This document shows, one piece after another, positions 23,599 to 32,539 of a stretch of DNA of 64,000 nucleotides. This stretch comes from Shinella sp. H4-D48 (GTDB lineage Bacteria > Pseudomonadota > Alphaproteobacteria > Rhizobiales > Rhizobiaceae): positions 1,162,001-1,226,000 of the forward strand of contig NZ_CP093337.1 of NCBI RefSeq assembly GCF_022637395.1. The letters are read 5' to 3'. A program made the translations under genes and the position numbers. Position 1 is the first letter of the stretch. Each line of letters begins with the position of its first letter. The notes beneath the pieces are model-generated. The model saw only the letters and a program-made list of their open reading frames with translations. It searched no databases and was not told the DNA's origin.

Positions 23599-24753
23599 TC
23601 AGGCTGCTTTGAACCGAGCCATCACCTCGGCGCGTGCCGGATCGGTCAGTGTCACCGCGGCACCGAATTCGAGCGGGGTGAGCGCGGCCTCGTCGGGATA
23701 GACGATCCTGTTGCCGGTGATTTCGGCTGGCAGCAGGGCGACGACGCGGCTGTCGGTGGCCGGCGTGCCGTTGGCGATGTGCTCCCGCACTGCGTTCTGC
23801 GGGTCCATCAGGAAGTTCAAGAGCGCGTAGCCGGCTGGCTTGTTGGGCGCATTCTTCGGAATGGCGTAGAAATCCGACCAGATCTCGCCACCGTCCGAAC
23901 CGAGGGTGAAGGCGATCTCCGGCACGTCGCGACTGAGCTGTGCGCCGTCACCGGTCCAGCACATGGTCATCCAGGCGTCAGTGCCGCGCATGGCCGGCTG
24001 ATAGTCGCTGGTGACGGCATAGAGATGCGGCTTGACCTGGAGCAACAGTTCCTCGGCCTTTGCAAGCTCCTCGGGTTTCACCGAGTTGAAGGAAAAGCCG
24101 AGCGCGACGAGGGCATTGCCGATGGCGGTGAGCTGGTAGTCGTGCACGATCGCGCGGCCATCTGCCTCGTCCATGGCGGCTGCGAAGAATTCTTTCCAGC
24201 TCGTGACCGTCACCTTGTCGGTATTGTAGGCAATGCCGGTCGTGCCCCAGTTCTTCGGCAGCGCATACACCTTGCCTTCGGCGGTGCCCTGTCTGGTGAA
24301 ACGGGCATTCTGGGTGCGTGCGTCGAAATTCGGCAGGCGGGACAGGTCCAGCGGATCGATCAGGCCGAGATGGGCATAGGTGGAGATCGTGTAGTTTGTC
24401 GGCACGAACAGATCCCATCGGGCGCTGTCGGTCTGAAGCGCTTCCAGCATCTCCTCGTTCGAGCCGAAGATGCTGACCTCCACCGCGACGCCGGTTGCGG
24501 CGGTAAAGGCCTCGAAGGTGGCGGGGTCGTGATAGTTCGGCCATGTCGCAATCGCCATGCTGGCGCCGAGATCGCCGCTGGCATGGGCGACCGAAGAAAA
24601 CCCCGGCTGGCGGGCGAGCACGGCGGCCGCAAGGCCGAGCCCGGTGATGCCTAGAAATTGGCGCCGCGAAATCGAGCCGCGCTTGAGGCGCATGAAGGCG
24701 TCCGTCAGCGCACCGGCATCCATGGGGGCATGTTCTCTGAACCATTTCGACAT
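23599..24753 (-). CDS. Orphan spermidine/putrescine-type substrate-binding protein, Tat-exported
   Basis: This 384-residue periplasmic protein resembles PotD-type binding proteins (solute-binding family 1/8). It has a twin-arginine signal (SISRRQFLGITGLGLAAAVLA at about 27-47). The mature part contains MAIATWPNYHDPATFEAFTAATG and NWGTTGIAYNTDKV, typical of polyamine binders. No permease or ATPase gene adjoins it, so it either feeds a transporter encoded elsewhere or acts as a sensor. It converges with the L,D-transpeptidase gene across 13 bases. Confidence 0.82.
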   Translation of the reverse strand: MSKWFREHAPMDAGALTDAFMRLKRGSISRRQFLGITGLGLAAAVLARQPGFSSVAHASGDLGASMAIATWPNYHDPATFEAFTAATGVAVEVSIFGSNEEMLEALQTDSARWDLFVPTNYTISTYAHLGLIDPLDLSRLPNFDARTQNARFTRQGTAEGKVYALPKNWGTTGIAYNTDKVTVTSWKEFFAAAMDEADGRAIVHDYQLTAIGNALVALGFSFNSVKPEELAKAEELLLQVKPHLYAVTSDYQPAMRGTDAWMTMCWTGDGAQLSRDVPEIAFTLGSDGGEIWSDFYAIPKNAPNKPAGYALLNFLMDPQNAVREHIANGTPATDSRVVALLPAEITGNRIVYPDEAALTPLEFGAAVTLTDPARAEVMARFKAA

Positions 24754-25213
24754 CGCGCTGTTCCCCTGTCGTTAAGACGGCCTCGCGTCACGGGCCGGAA
24801 GGACGAGCGTTCCGGTGGCGCCGTGCATGCCTTCCGAGACAGCCCGTGCGGCGATGTCGGGGAACGGCGGTGGCGTCTGAGCCGTACAGCCTTTGCGCGA
24901 TCATCGCGCGATGACGCCGCGTGGTTTGCAGGGCCTGCCGGCACGCTTCAGGTCGCCGGCATGCACCCCGCGCAACAGGCGGTCGTCTGCACGATAAGCA
25001 GGGAGAGGTGTTTTATCCGTAAATCGCGCATCCCCCACATTAGCATTCCATCCGGAATGTCGATCGGATGCAGGAGGCCAGGCGCGCAACAAGGCAATGC
25101 ATTGCCTTGTGACCAACATCGCAAACCCGGCGGTTGGCCGGGTCTGCGGTTTGTCTTTTCAATGTGTTACCGCCCTGCGCTGGCAGGGAGATTCCGGTCG
25201 TTGATGTGTCGAT
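24754..25213. other. 460-base intergenic region without a recognised gene
   Basis: The region lies upstream of the orphan binding-protein gene and downstream of the lumazine synthase gene. It must hold the promoter of the former. Short open frames on both strands lack ribosome-binding sites and family resemblance. I saw no tRNA, riboswitch or strong terminator in it. Confidence 0.5.
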
Positions 25214-25702
<489 letters not shown>

Positions 25703-25760
25703 TCAAGGGTTGAGCCATTTTTCAACGGTCCCCTTGGGCGAACACGCAGAACTTCCGCCA

Positions 25761-25775
25761 ACGCGGCGGTGGTCC
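25761..25775 (-). terminator. Hairpin in the expression platform of the FMN riboswitch
   Basis: A short stem-loop (CCGCC-GCGTT-GGCGG on the minus strand) sits between the aptamer and the ribH start. No long T-run follows, so it may work at the translation level or be part of a larger switching structure. Confidence 0.4.
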
Positions 25776-25786
25776 TGCTTGCTCTC

Positions 25787-25920
25787 TTTCATCCGGACTG
25801 TGACCGTCGGCTCCGGCATCGCACCGGATCTGCTGACCCTCCCATTCGCGAAAGGCGCTCGCGGGCTCCCGGATTGCTCCGGATACCGCCGGTGGGGAGT
25901 TTCACCCCGCCCTGAGAACA
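25787..25920 (-). ncRNA. FMN riboswitch (RFN element)
   Basis: Read on the minus strand, the leader shows the RFN consensus in order: TTCTCAGGGCGGGGTGAAA, CCCCACCGGCGGTA, GAGCCCGCGAGCG, a variable arm, AGATCCGGTG, CCGGAGCCGACGGT, and AGTCCGGATGAAAG. These are the conserved segments of the FMN aptamer. It lies about 100 bases upstream of ribH. FMN binding is expected to repress that gene. Confidence 0.95.
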
Positions 25921-26027
25921 GACAGACCATAACGGGCAAACGCCGGCGGATCAAATCCGCGGGCGACGCAAATAACGACTTTCACGACAGAATTTTTCAA
26001 GCTTCGCCAGAAGGCGGGAACGAACTG

Positions 26028-27089
26028 CTAATCGCGGATGATCAGCAGGTCACTCGCTACGAAGTGCAGCGTGACGGTCTCGCCTACCACCGGCGGCACG
26101 AGGCCGGGGCTGTTGAACATGTCGAACGAGATGACGCTTTCGCCGACCTTCATGCGGGTGCGGATGACCGAGCCGAGGAAATTGGTGGAGACGACGTCGC
26201 CGGAGAGCGCGGTGTCGCCCTTGGCATCCGGCATGATCGACCCGGCTTCGGGGCGCAGCGCCAGCGAGATCGTGTCACCGACCTTCACGTCTCCGAGCGG
26301 CTCGCGCAGGGTGACGCCCTGGTCGCCGATCGACACACGGTGGGAGGCGGGATCGACGACCTTCGCCTCGATGAGGTTCAGCGTGCCGACGAAGTTGGCG
26401 ACGAAGCGCGTGGCGGGGCGGTTGTAGATATCGGCGGGGGTGCCGATCTGGTCGGCGCGGCCTGCATTCATCACGACGATGCGGTCGGAGATCGACAGCG
26501 CCTCTTCCTGGTCATGCGTGACGAAGACGGTGGTGATGCCGAGCTGCTGCTGGATCATGCGGATTTCCTCGCGCAGCGACACGCGGATCTTCGCGTCGAG
26601 GGCCGACAGCGGCTCGTCGAGCAGGAGAACCTGCGGCTTTGGCGCGAGCGCGCGGGCAAGCGCGACGCGCTGCTGCTGGCCGCCCGACATCTGGTAGGGG
26701 TAGCGGTCGGCGAGGTGATCGAGCTTGATGAGGCCGAGCATTTCCTTGACGCGCGCGTCGATCTCCGCCTTCGGGCGGCCGGCAACCTTCAGGCCGAAGG
26801 CGACGTTTTCAGCGACATTCATGTTCGGGAACAGCGCATAGGCCTGAAAGACCATGCCGATGTTGCGCTGGTTGGGGCGCAGGTTCGCCTGGCTCTTGCC
26901 GTTGATGGTGATGGTGCCGCCGGAAGGCGTCTCGAAGCCGGCGATCATGCGCAGCACCGTGGTCTTGCCGCAGCCCGACGGCCCGAGGAACGAGATGAAC
27001 TCGCCCTTCTCGATGGACATGTTGAAATCCTTGACGACCTGGACGGTGCCGAAGGACTTCTGGAGGCTGGTGAGGGTCAGGAAGCTCAT
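26028..27089 (-). CDS. ABC transporter ATP-binding protein (PotA/FbpC/AfuC family)
   Basis: This 353-residue ATPase powers the importer formed with the two permeases encoded upstream. Walker A GPSGCGKTT lies near residues 36-44, the Q-loop at FQAYALFPNM, the signature MSGGQQQRVALARAL near 135, Walker B LLLDEPLSALD near 155 and the switch His in VTHDQEEAL. A TOBE-type regulatory domain fills the last 110 residues (LRPEAGSIM...). This layout is shared by polyamine, ferric iron and 2-aminoethylphosphonate importers. It is the last gene of a four-gene transporter operon, with 9 bases before it. Confidence 0.9.
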   Translation of the reverse strand: MSFLTLTSLQKSFGTVQVVKDFNMSIEKGEFISFLGPSGCGKTTVLRMIAGFETPSGGTITINGKSQANLRPNQRNIGMVFQAYALFPNMNVAENVAFGLKVAGRPKAEIDARVKEMLGLIKLDHLADRYPYQMSGGQQQRVALARALAPKPQVLLLDEPLSALDAKIRVSLREEIRMIQQQLGITTVFVTHDQEEALSISDRIVVMNAGRADQIGTPADIYNRPATRFVANFVGTLNLIEAKVVDPASHRVSIGDQGVTLREPLGDVKVGDTISLALRPEAGSIMPDAKGDTALSGDVVSTNFLGSVIRTRMKVGESVISFDMFNSPGLVPPVVGETVTLHFVASDLLIIRD

Positions 27090-27098
27090 AAAGGGTCC

Positions 27099-27890
27099 TT
27101 AGGCGGGGCTTTGCGCGCCCTTCTGGAGACGGGAGACAAGCTGGATAAGGCCGAGGCAGCCCCAGGTGATGCCGAAGGCGATCACGGCGAGAGCGGCTGG
27201 CTCGTAGGCGCGGTTGGCGCCGAGCAGCTGCATATACGGGCCGAACGCGGGACGGTTCAAAAGAGCAGCCATAGTGAACTCGCCGATGACGATGGCGAAG
27301 GTCAGGAAGGCACCCGAGAGAACCGCGACCAGCACATTCGGCAGAATGATCTTTGCGAGGATCGTGGTCCAGCCGGCGCCAAGGCTCTGGGCGGCTTCCG
27401 TCAGCGTCGCAATGTCGATGGCGCGCAAGCCCGTATCGACGGAGCGATACATGTAGGGCAACGCCAGCGTTGCATAACCGAACATAAGAAGGATGTTCGT
27501 GCCAGTCACGCTACCTGTCAGCGGCAGCCAACTCGAGGTGTTGTAGAGCCTAATATAGCCGAAGACGATGACGATGGCCGGGATGACGAGCGGCAGGAGC
27601 GTGACGAATTCAACATAGGGGCGCAGACCTGGAAGCTTCAGGCGGATCCAATAGGCCGTCGGCACGACGAGCAGCACGCCGAAGGCGATGGTGAACAGCG
27701 CCATCACTACCGAATAGGTGAAGGTTTCTTGGAAACGCGGATCGCTGAGAACGACAGCATAGGCATCGAACGAATAAACGCCGCGCCGCATTTTGAGCGA
27801 AAAGTTGGTCATGCCGATGAGCGGCAGAAGGAAATAGAGCAACCCGAAGATGAGGGCGCCCCAGGCCCAAAACCTCTTCATTTCAGCCAC
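27099..27890 (-). CDS. ABC transporter permease (PotC-like)
   Basis: This 263-residue inner-membrane permease has about six hydrophobic segments and the EAA loop TEAAQSLGAGWTTILAKIILPN near residue 160. It is the second permease of the Pot/Afu-type operon and overlaps the first permease gene by 13 bases, so their translation is probably coupled. Confidence 0.88.
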   Translation of the reverse strand: MAEMKRFWAWGALIFGLLYFLLPLIGMTNFSLKMRRGVYSFDAYAVVLSDPRFQETFTYSVVMALFTIAFGVLLVVPTAYWIRLKLPGLRPYVEFVTLLPLVIPAIVIVFGYIRLYNTSSWLPLTGSVTGTNILLMFGYATLALPYMYRSVDTGLRAIDIATLTEAAQSLGAGWTTILAKIILPNVLVAVLSGAFLTFAIVIGEFTMAALLNRPAFGPYMQLLGANRAYEPAALAVIAFGITWGCLGLIQLVSRLQKGAQSPA

Positions 27891-28765
27891 CTTTCGCTGC
27901 GGGCACGAAGCCAGATGTAAACCGCATTGGCGATGCCCGTCACGACGATCATGCCGAAGGCGAGGGCATAGCCGAGATGCGGATTTCCGAGCACGTCGCC
28001 ACGGATTTGGGCGAAGAGCAGGATCGGCGCAATGTTAAGCGACGAGCCGGTGAGCGCCATTGCTGTAGCGACCGCACCAAAGGAATTGGCGAAGAGCAGG
28101 GCGAAGGCACCAAGGAAGGAGGGTAGCAGGATTGGGAAGGCGACAAGGCGCCAATATTGCGCGTTCGTCGCGCCAAGGATTTGTGCAGCCTCGCGCCACT
28201 CGCGCTTCAGCGCGTCGATCGCAGGCGTGATGATCAGGATCATCAGCGGGATCTGGAAAAACAGATAGGTGATTGTGAGACCCCAGAACGACAGGAGGTT
28301 GAAGCCGAGCATCCGCAGGTTGATGCCAAACTGGGTCTGGAGAAACAGCGTGATCAGGCCGGCCGGCCCAAGTGTTGCGAGAAAGGCGAAGGCCAGCGGA
28401 ACGCCGGCGAAGTTGGACGCGACCCCCGAGAATGTGAGAAGCGGGCCGCGTATGCCTCTGGGCAAGCCGCCCAGAACGACCGCAGCCGCTACGGCAAAGC
28501 CCACCAGACATCCGAGCAGGGCCGAGGCCACGCTGATCTTTATGGAAACCCAATAAGCCGAGAGGATCGTCGGGGTGAATAGGCCCTGTATATTCTCGAG
28601 CGTGAAGCCGCCGTCGGAGGTTTGGAAAGCGCCCAGGACGATGCGGAACGTCGGCAGGATCAGGAACAGAATGACGAACACGGCAAAGGGAACCGCACCA
28701 AGCCAGTGCAGAGGCAAACGCAACGCATTGTCTGGCTGCTTCGCTGGTGAGCTGTCTGACGACAT
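27878..28765 (-). CDS. ABC transporter permease (PotB-like)
   Basis: This 295-residue permease is the partner of the one downstream. After a cytoplasmic N-terminus of about 20 residues come about six membrane helices, with the EAA loop REAAQILGATNAQYWRLVAFPILLPS near residue 190. It lies 91 bases downstream of the binding-protein gene, behind a strong hairpin that probably lowers its expression relative to that gene. Confidence 0.88.
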   Translation of the reverse strand: MSSDSSPAKQPDNALRLPLHWLGAVPFAVFVILFLILPTFRIVLGAFQTSDGGFTLENIQGLFTPTILSAYWVSIKISVASALLGCLVGFAVAAAVVLGGLPRGIRGPLLTFSGVASNFAGVPLAFAFLATLGPAGLITLFLQTQFGINLRMLGFNLLSFWGLTITYLFFQIPLMILIITPAIDALKREWREAAQILGATNAQYWRLVAFPILLPSFLGAFALLFANSFGAVATAMALTGSSLNIAPILLFAQIRGDVLGNPHLGYALAFGMIVVTGIANAVYIWLRARSERWLK

Positions 28766-28817
28766 CAGGATTGCCTCATGGGGTGGCGGTACAGACGCCG
28801 GATAGGCTCTTGGTGGC

Positions 28818-28847
28818 CACCGCCCCGGCCTGTCTGCCGGGGCGGTG
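28818..28847 (-). terminator. Intercistronic hairpin between binding-protein and permease genes
   Basis: A 12-base-pair GC-rich stem (CACCGCCCCGGC / GCCGGGGCGGTG) with a 6-base loop follows the binding-protein stop by 9 bases. There is no T-run. Such hairpins in importer operons usually stabilise the upstream message or attenuate downstream transcription, which lets the binding protein be made in excess. Confidence 0.7.
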
Positions 28848-28856
28848 AGGGGCGTA

Positions 28857-29960
28857 TTACTCTACGTTTGCGCCGACGACGCTGTCCCACCCGCCGGTGA
28901 CTGCAGCCTTGTTGGCGTCAACTTCCTCGAGCGTCGGGAAGTAGGCCTTTTCATAGGAAGCCGCCGGCGGCAGGGCGTCAATCAGGTCCTGCGGAACCTT
29001 GCCAGCCTTGACCATGGCGTTGAAGCGTGCCGGATGGCAATAGCCCTTCAGCCAGCCGAGCTGGCCGTCGTCGGAATAGAGGTGTTCCATCCACAGCTTG
29101 GCAGCGTTCGGATGCGGCGCGTAGGCGGAAATCCCTTGCACGTAGACGCCGGCCAGAACACCCTTTTCCGGAACGACGACTTCGGTCGGCGGGTTGCCGT
29201 TCAGCGTCTTGGCCCAGCCGAGCGCGTTGTAATCCCACGCGACGATGATCGGGGTCGAGCCCTGCGCCAGCGTGCCGGACTTGCCGGTGACCGGAACGAA
29301 GTTGCCTGCCTTGTTCATTTCAGCAAAATAGGCAAGGCCGGCCTCACCAGCTTCCTTCCCGGACTTGGCGTCTTTGGCAAGGCCAGCGGCGAGAACGCCA
29401 AGAATGGCCTGGTTCGACGTGCGCGGGTCGCCGGCGAGAGCGACCTGGCCGGCATATTCCGGCTTCAAGAGGTCGGCCCAGTCCTTCGGCGTATTGGCAA
29501 CAAGGTCCTTGTTCACGAAGAACGACATGACGCCGTAGTAGTCACCGTACCAGTAGCCTTCAGCGTCCTTGATGCTGTCGGGGATTTCGTCCCAGGTCGA
29601 GACCTTGTAGGGCTGCAGCAGGCCGTCGGCCTTGGCCTGCGGGCCGAAGGCGAGGCCGACGTCGATCACGTCGGGCGACTGCGGGCCCTTGTTGTCCTTG
29701 TTGGCCTTGATGGCTTCGATCTCGTCGGCCGAACCGGCATCCGGGTTCAGTTCGTTGACCTGGATTTCCGGATACTTCGCCTTGAACGACGCGATGACGT
29801 CGCCGTAACCGCACCAGTCGTGCGGCAGGGCGATGGTGGTGAGCATGCCTTCCTTCTTGGCCGCTTCGATGAGCTCGGCGCTCGGCTCGGCAAGGGCGAG
29901 CGAGGGAAGGGCGATCGCCAGCGCGGTGGAGAGCGAGAGCAGACGTTTCGTAGATGACAT
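28857..29960 (-). CDS. ABC transporter substrate-binding protein (AfuA/PotD-like, family 1)
   Basis: This 367-residue periplasmic protein has a Sec signal peptide (KRLLSLSTALAIALPSLALA, cut near residue 24). The mature part begins EPSAELIEAAKKEGMLTTIALPHDWCGYG, the pattern of family-1 binders related to iron, phosphonate and polyamine binders. It is the first gene of the importer operon. I prefer the ATG at 29960 to a GTG directly before it. The substrate is not readable; the flanking RpiR regulator and gamma-glutamyl genes hint at an amine or amino compound. Confidence 0.85.
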   Translation of the reverse strand: MSSTKRLLSLSTALAIALPSLALAEPSAELIEAAKKEGMLTTIALPHDWCGYGDVIASFKAKYPEIQVNELNPDAGSADEIEAIKANKDNKGPQSPDVIDVGLAFGPQAKADGLLQPYKVSTWDEIPDSIKDAEGYWYGDYYGVMSFFVNKDLVANTPKDWADLLKPEYAGQVALAGDPRTSNQAILGVLAAGLAKDAKSGKEAGEAGLAYFAEMNKAGNFVPVTGKSGTLAQGSTPIIVAWDYNALGWAKTLNGNPPTEVVVPEKGVLAGVYVQGISAYAPHPNAAKLWMEHLYSDDGQLGWLKGYCHPARFNAMVKAGKVPQDLIDALPPAASYEKAYFPTLEEVDANKAAVTGGWDSVVGANVE

Positions 29961-30060
29961 CACGGGTGTTCTCCTTTTGTGTGTCAGTCAACTTCGGCGA
30001 AGCTGATACTGGTGGCGCATGAACCTTATGTGACAGTTCTGTATCGCTTTTTTCTTTTAT

Positions 30061-30963
30061 TTATCGTGGTTTGTCGGTGACCTCCGGCCGGGGCTTGCGA
30101 AAAAGCCGGCTGGCCTCGAACAGGCCCTCCAGCGTCTTCATTCGGTCGCTGGTTTCCTCCCAGCCCGAACTCTGGACGGCCTCGATCAGCGCCTCGACGA
30201 TGAACAGCGTCACGACGGAGGAATCCCAGGCGGAGGGCGCCTCGATATGCACGCGGAAAACCTTCGCGGCGGCCTTGGCTACCGGCGAGGCCCACTGGTC
30301 GGTGAAGAGCACGATTTCCACGCCGCGCTCGCGCGCCACGCGGCCGAGCGTCTCCATCTCCTGCTCGTAACGGCGGATATCGAAGATCACCAGCACGTCG
30401 CCGGCCTTCATGTTCAGCACGTAATGCGGCCAGGATGCAGGATTGGCGGCGATCTGTGTGACGTTGGGGCGGATGACCTGGAGATGGGTGAACAGATAGT
30501 CCGCCAGCGCCTTCGTGATGCGGCCGCCGATGATGTAGATGCTGCGCTGGCGGTCGGCCAGAAGGGCGCTTGCGCTGTCGAAGTCGGCGGTCTCCACCTG
30601 AGAGAGCGTCTGACGCATATTGTTCATGATCGCGTCGGCGAAGCGGTTCAGGATATGGGTACCGGGCGCATTCGCGGCCCAGCGGTCATGCTTGGTTATG
30701 GGGTTGGAGAGCGTCGCCTCCAGTTCGTGGTGCAGGCGCGTCTGAAAATCCGGGAAGCCGCGAAAGCCAAGCTTCTGCACCATGCGGGCGACGGTGGGTG
30801 TCGATACGCCAGCATTATCCGCCACGGTGGTGATGCTGCCCAGCCCGGAGACCGGGTAATTGTCGAGCAATGATGTTGCGAGCTGCCGTTCGGCGCGTGT
30901 CAGCGCATCGAAGTGGGCAGCGATAACATCCGACACCGTCATAGATGCTTGATTGAGTGTCAA
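30061..30963 (-). CDS. MurR/RpiR-family transcriptional regulator
   Basis: This repressor or activator of about 300 residues has an N-terminal HTH_6 domain (LTRAERQLATSLLDNYPVSGLGSITTVADNAGVSTPTVARMV, about 20-60) and a C-terminal SIS domain (about 130-280), which in this family usually binds phosphosugars or other small ligands. It lies between the ABC importer genes, on the same strand, and the divergent TRAP/gamma-glutamyl operon, so it may control both. Start choice: TTG at 30963 has AGGGG 6-7 bases before it; the ATG at 30942 has no visible ribosome-binding site and would remove 7 residues. Confidence 0.85.
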   Translation of the reverse strand: MTLNQASMTVSDVIAAHFDALTRAERQLATSLLDNYPVSGLGSITTVADNAGVSTPTVARMVQKLGFRGFPDFQTRLHHELEATLSNPITKHDRWAANAPGTHILNRFADAIMNNMRQTLSQVETADFDSASALLADRQRSIYIIGGRITKALADYLFTHLQVIRPNVTQIAANPASWPHYVLNMKAGDVLVIFDIRRYEQEMETLGRVARERGVEIVLFTDQWASPVAKAAAKVFRVHIEAPSAWDSSVVTLFIVEALIEAVQSSGWEETSDRMKTLEGLFEASRLFRKPRPEVTDKPR

Positions 30964-31042
30964 ATTTTTCCCCTGCAGCCCCGGTCTCCGCCAGGGTTTC
31001 AACGATAAAACGCCCTGTCACAATTCGAGTCAAATGTTTTTT

Positions 31043-31058
31043 TGAAGAGATTTCTTCA
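31043..31058. promoter_or_regulatory. Putative MurR/RpiR operator 1
   Basis: Inverted repeat TGAAGA-N4-TCTTCA in the divergent region between the regulator gene and the amidohydrolase gene. The form (TGAA...TTCA) suits RpiR-type regulators. Its twin is 42 bp away. Confidence 0.55.
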
Positions 31059-31084
31059 CGCGACGGTTGACAGCGGCTGTTGAG

Positions 31085-31100
31085 TGAAGAATTCTTTTCA
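31085..31100. promoter_or_regulatory. Putative MurR/RpiR operator 2
   Basis: Inverted repeat TGAAGA-N4-TTTTCA, one base away from a perfect match to the site at 31043-31058. The centres are 42 bp apart, four helical turns, so two dimers could bind the same face of the DNA. Confidence 0.5.
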
Positions 31101-31133
31101 GTAACGATAAAAGCCGGTCGAGGGGATCAGGCT

Positions 31134-31895
31134 ATGGGAATTCTGACTGGAGAGGAGGGCGACCCCGTCGCCCTGGAGAATGCTGTTGCGCAGGGCCGGG
31201 TGATCCTGGTGTGCGAACACGCATCGCGCCTGCTACCGGCGTCGCTCGGCACACTCGGCCTTTCCGTCGAGGCGCTTGCCAGCCATATCGCCTGGGATCC
31301 CGGCGCGCTCGCGGTTTCGCGGCTGATGGCGGAGCAACTCGACGCTACGCTGCTGTTCCAGCGCTTCTCCCGTCTCGTCTACGATTGCAATCGCCCGCCG
31401 GAATCGCCGGCCGCCATGCCCGAGAAGAGCGAAGTCTTCGACGTGCCCGGCAATGTCGGCCTCGACCAGGCGGCGCGGGATGCCCGAACGCACGCGCTCT
31501 ATATTCCCTTCCGCGATACGTTGCGCGACCTTGTGGAGGCGCGGATTGCGGCGGGCAGGCCACCCGTCATCGCGACGATGCACAGTTTCACGCCGGTCTA
31601 TTTCGGCCAGCCGCGCGATGTCGAGATCGGCATCCTGCACGATGCCGATGCGCGCCTCGCCGATGCCATGCTGGCGGCCGCAGGGACCGAAGGCCCCTAT
31701 ACCATTCGCCGCAACGAGCCCTATGGGCCGGATGACGGCGTGACGCACACGCTGCGGGAGCACGGTCTGTCCAAGGGCCTTCCCAATGTGATGATCGAGG
31801 TCCGCAACGACCTTATTCAGGACGAAGCCGGTCAAGAGGTCGTGGCCGGCTATCTGACGGGACTGCTCGGCGCGGCCCTGTCGGCAATTCAATAA
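31134..31895 (+). CDS. N-formylglutamate amidohydrolase-family protein (HutG-like)
   Basis: This 253-residue protein belongs to the N-formylglutamate amidohydrolase family of zinc peptidase-like hydrolases. Features are VILVCEHASRLLP near residue 25, HIAWDPGALAVSRLMAEQL, FSRLVYDCNRPPE and ATMHSFTPVYFG. True HutG hydrolyses N-formylglutamate to glutamate and formate. Here it lies beside a glutamine-synthetase-like ligase and no histidine genes, so a gamma-glutamyl or N-acyl-glutamate amide is a possible substrate. I chose the ATG at 31134, which has GAGGGG upstream; an in-frame TTG 54 bases earlier overlaps the putative operator at 31085-31100. Confidence 0.83.
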   Translation: MGILTGEEGDPVALENAVAQGRVILVCEHASRLLPASLGTLGLSVEALASHIAWDPGALAVSRLMAEQLDATLLFQRFSRLVYDCNRPPESPAAMPEKSEVFDVPGNVGLDQAARDARTHALYIPFRDTLRDLVEARIAAGRPPVIATMHSFTPVYFGQPRDVEIGILHDADARLADAMLAAAGTEGPYTIRRNEPYGPDDGVTHTLREHGLSKGLPNVMIEVRNDLIQDEAGQEVVAGYLTGLLGAALSAIQ

Positions 31896-32029
31896 AAAAG
31901 ACCTGGGAACGAACGGCCCGTGGAAACGGAACTGAAAACGAACTGGAGAGGCGAAGCGAATGCTTGCGTTATCGCAATGGAGGGATGGTCCGGCTGAGAG
32001 ACCCGGCGCTGCCGACGGAGGCAGAGACC

Positions 32030-32539
32030 ATGCCTGATATCATCAAGAGCTATGTACGCTTCGTCGACACGTTCAACCGGCGCGTCGGCATTGTCGCGAT
32101 GTACCTGATCTTCGCCATGTTCGCGATTCTGCTCTACTCCTCGCTGTCCAAGGCTTTCCGCCTGCCGGCAAACTGGACGCTTGAATCCGCGCAGTTCACC
32201 ATGGCCGCCTACTATATGCTGGGCGGTGCCTTTGCCATGCAGACCGGCGACCACGTCCGCATGGACCTGTTCTACGGCACTTGGTCTGTCCGCAAGCGCG
32301 CGATCTTCGACATGGTGACCAGCATCGCGCTGATCGTCTTCCTCGGGTTCATGCTCTATGGCGGCATTTCCAGCACGACCTACGCCATACAGTTCAAGGA
32401 AAAGAGCTTCACCGCCTGGGCGCCCTATATGGCGCCGATCAAGATCGTCATGACATTCGGAGTGTTCATGATGCTCGCACAGTCGCTCTCCTCGCTCTTC
32501 AAGGATATCGCCGAATTGCGGGGAAGGCCGATCGCATGA
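32030..32539 (+). CDS. TRAP transporter small permease (DctQ family)
   Basis: This 169-residue protein has four predicted membrane helices, starting with RRVGIVAMYLIFAMFAILLYSS, and the DctQ-type GDHVRMDLFY motif. It forms the small membrane subunit of a tripartite ATP-independent periplasmic transporter, driven by an ion gradient. Its stop overlaps the start of the large subunit (ATGA). The ATG at 32030 is preferred to an upstream start that would add a polar leader. Confidence 0.87.
   Translation: MPDIIKSYVRFVDTFNRRVGIVAMYLIFAMFAILLYSSLSKAFRLPANWTLESAQFTMAAYYMLGGAFAMQTGDHVRMDLFYGTWSVRKRAIFDMVTSIALIVFLGFMLYGGISSTTYAIQFKEKSFTAWAPYMAPIKIVMTFGVFMMLAQSLSSLFKDIAELRGRPIA

Noticed and set aside
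31134-31895. True HutG function for the N-formylglutamate amidohydrolase homologue.
   Set aside because: There are no histidine genes near it; the operon contains a gamma-glutamyl-type ligase. The family name is kept but the reaction is left open.
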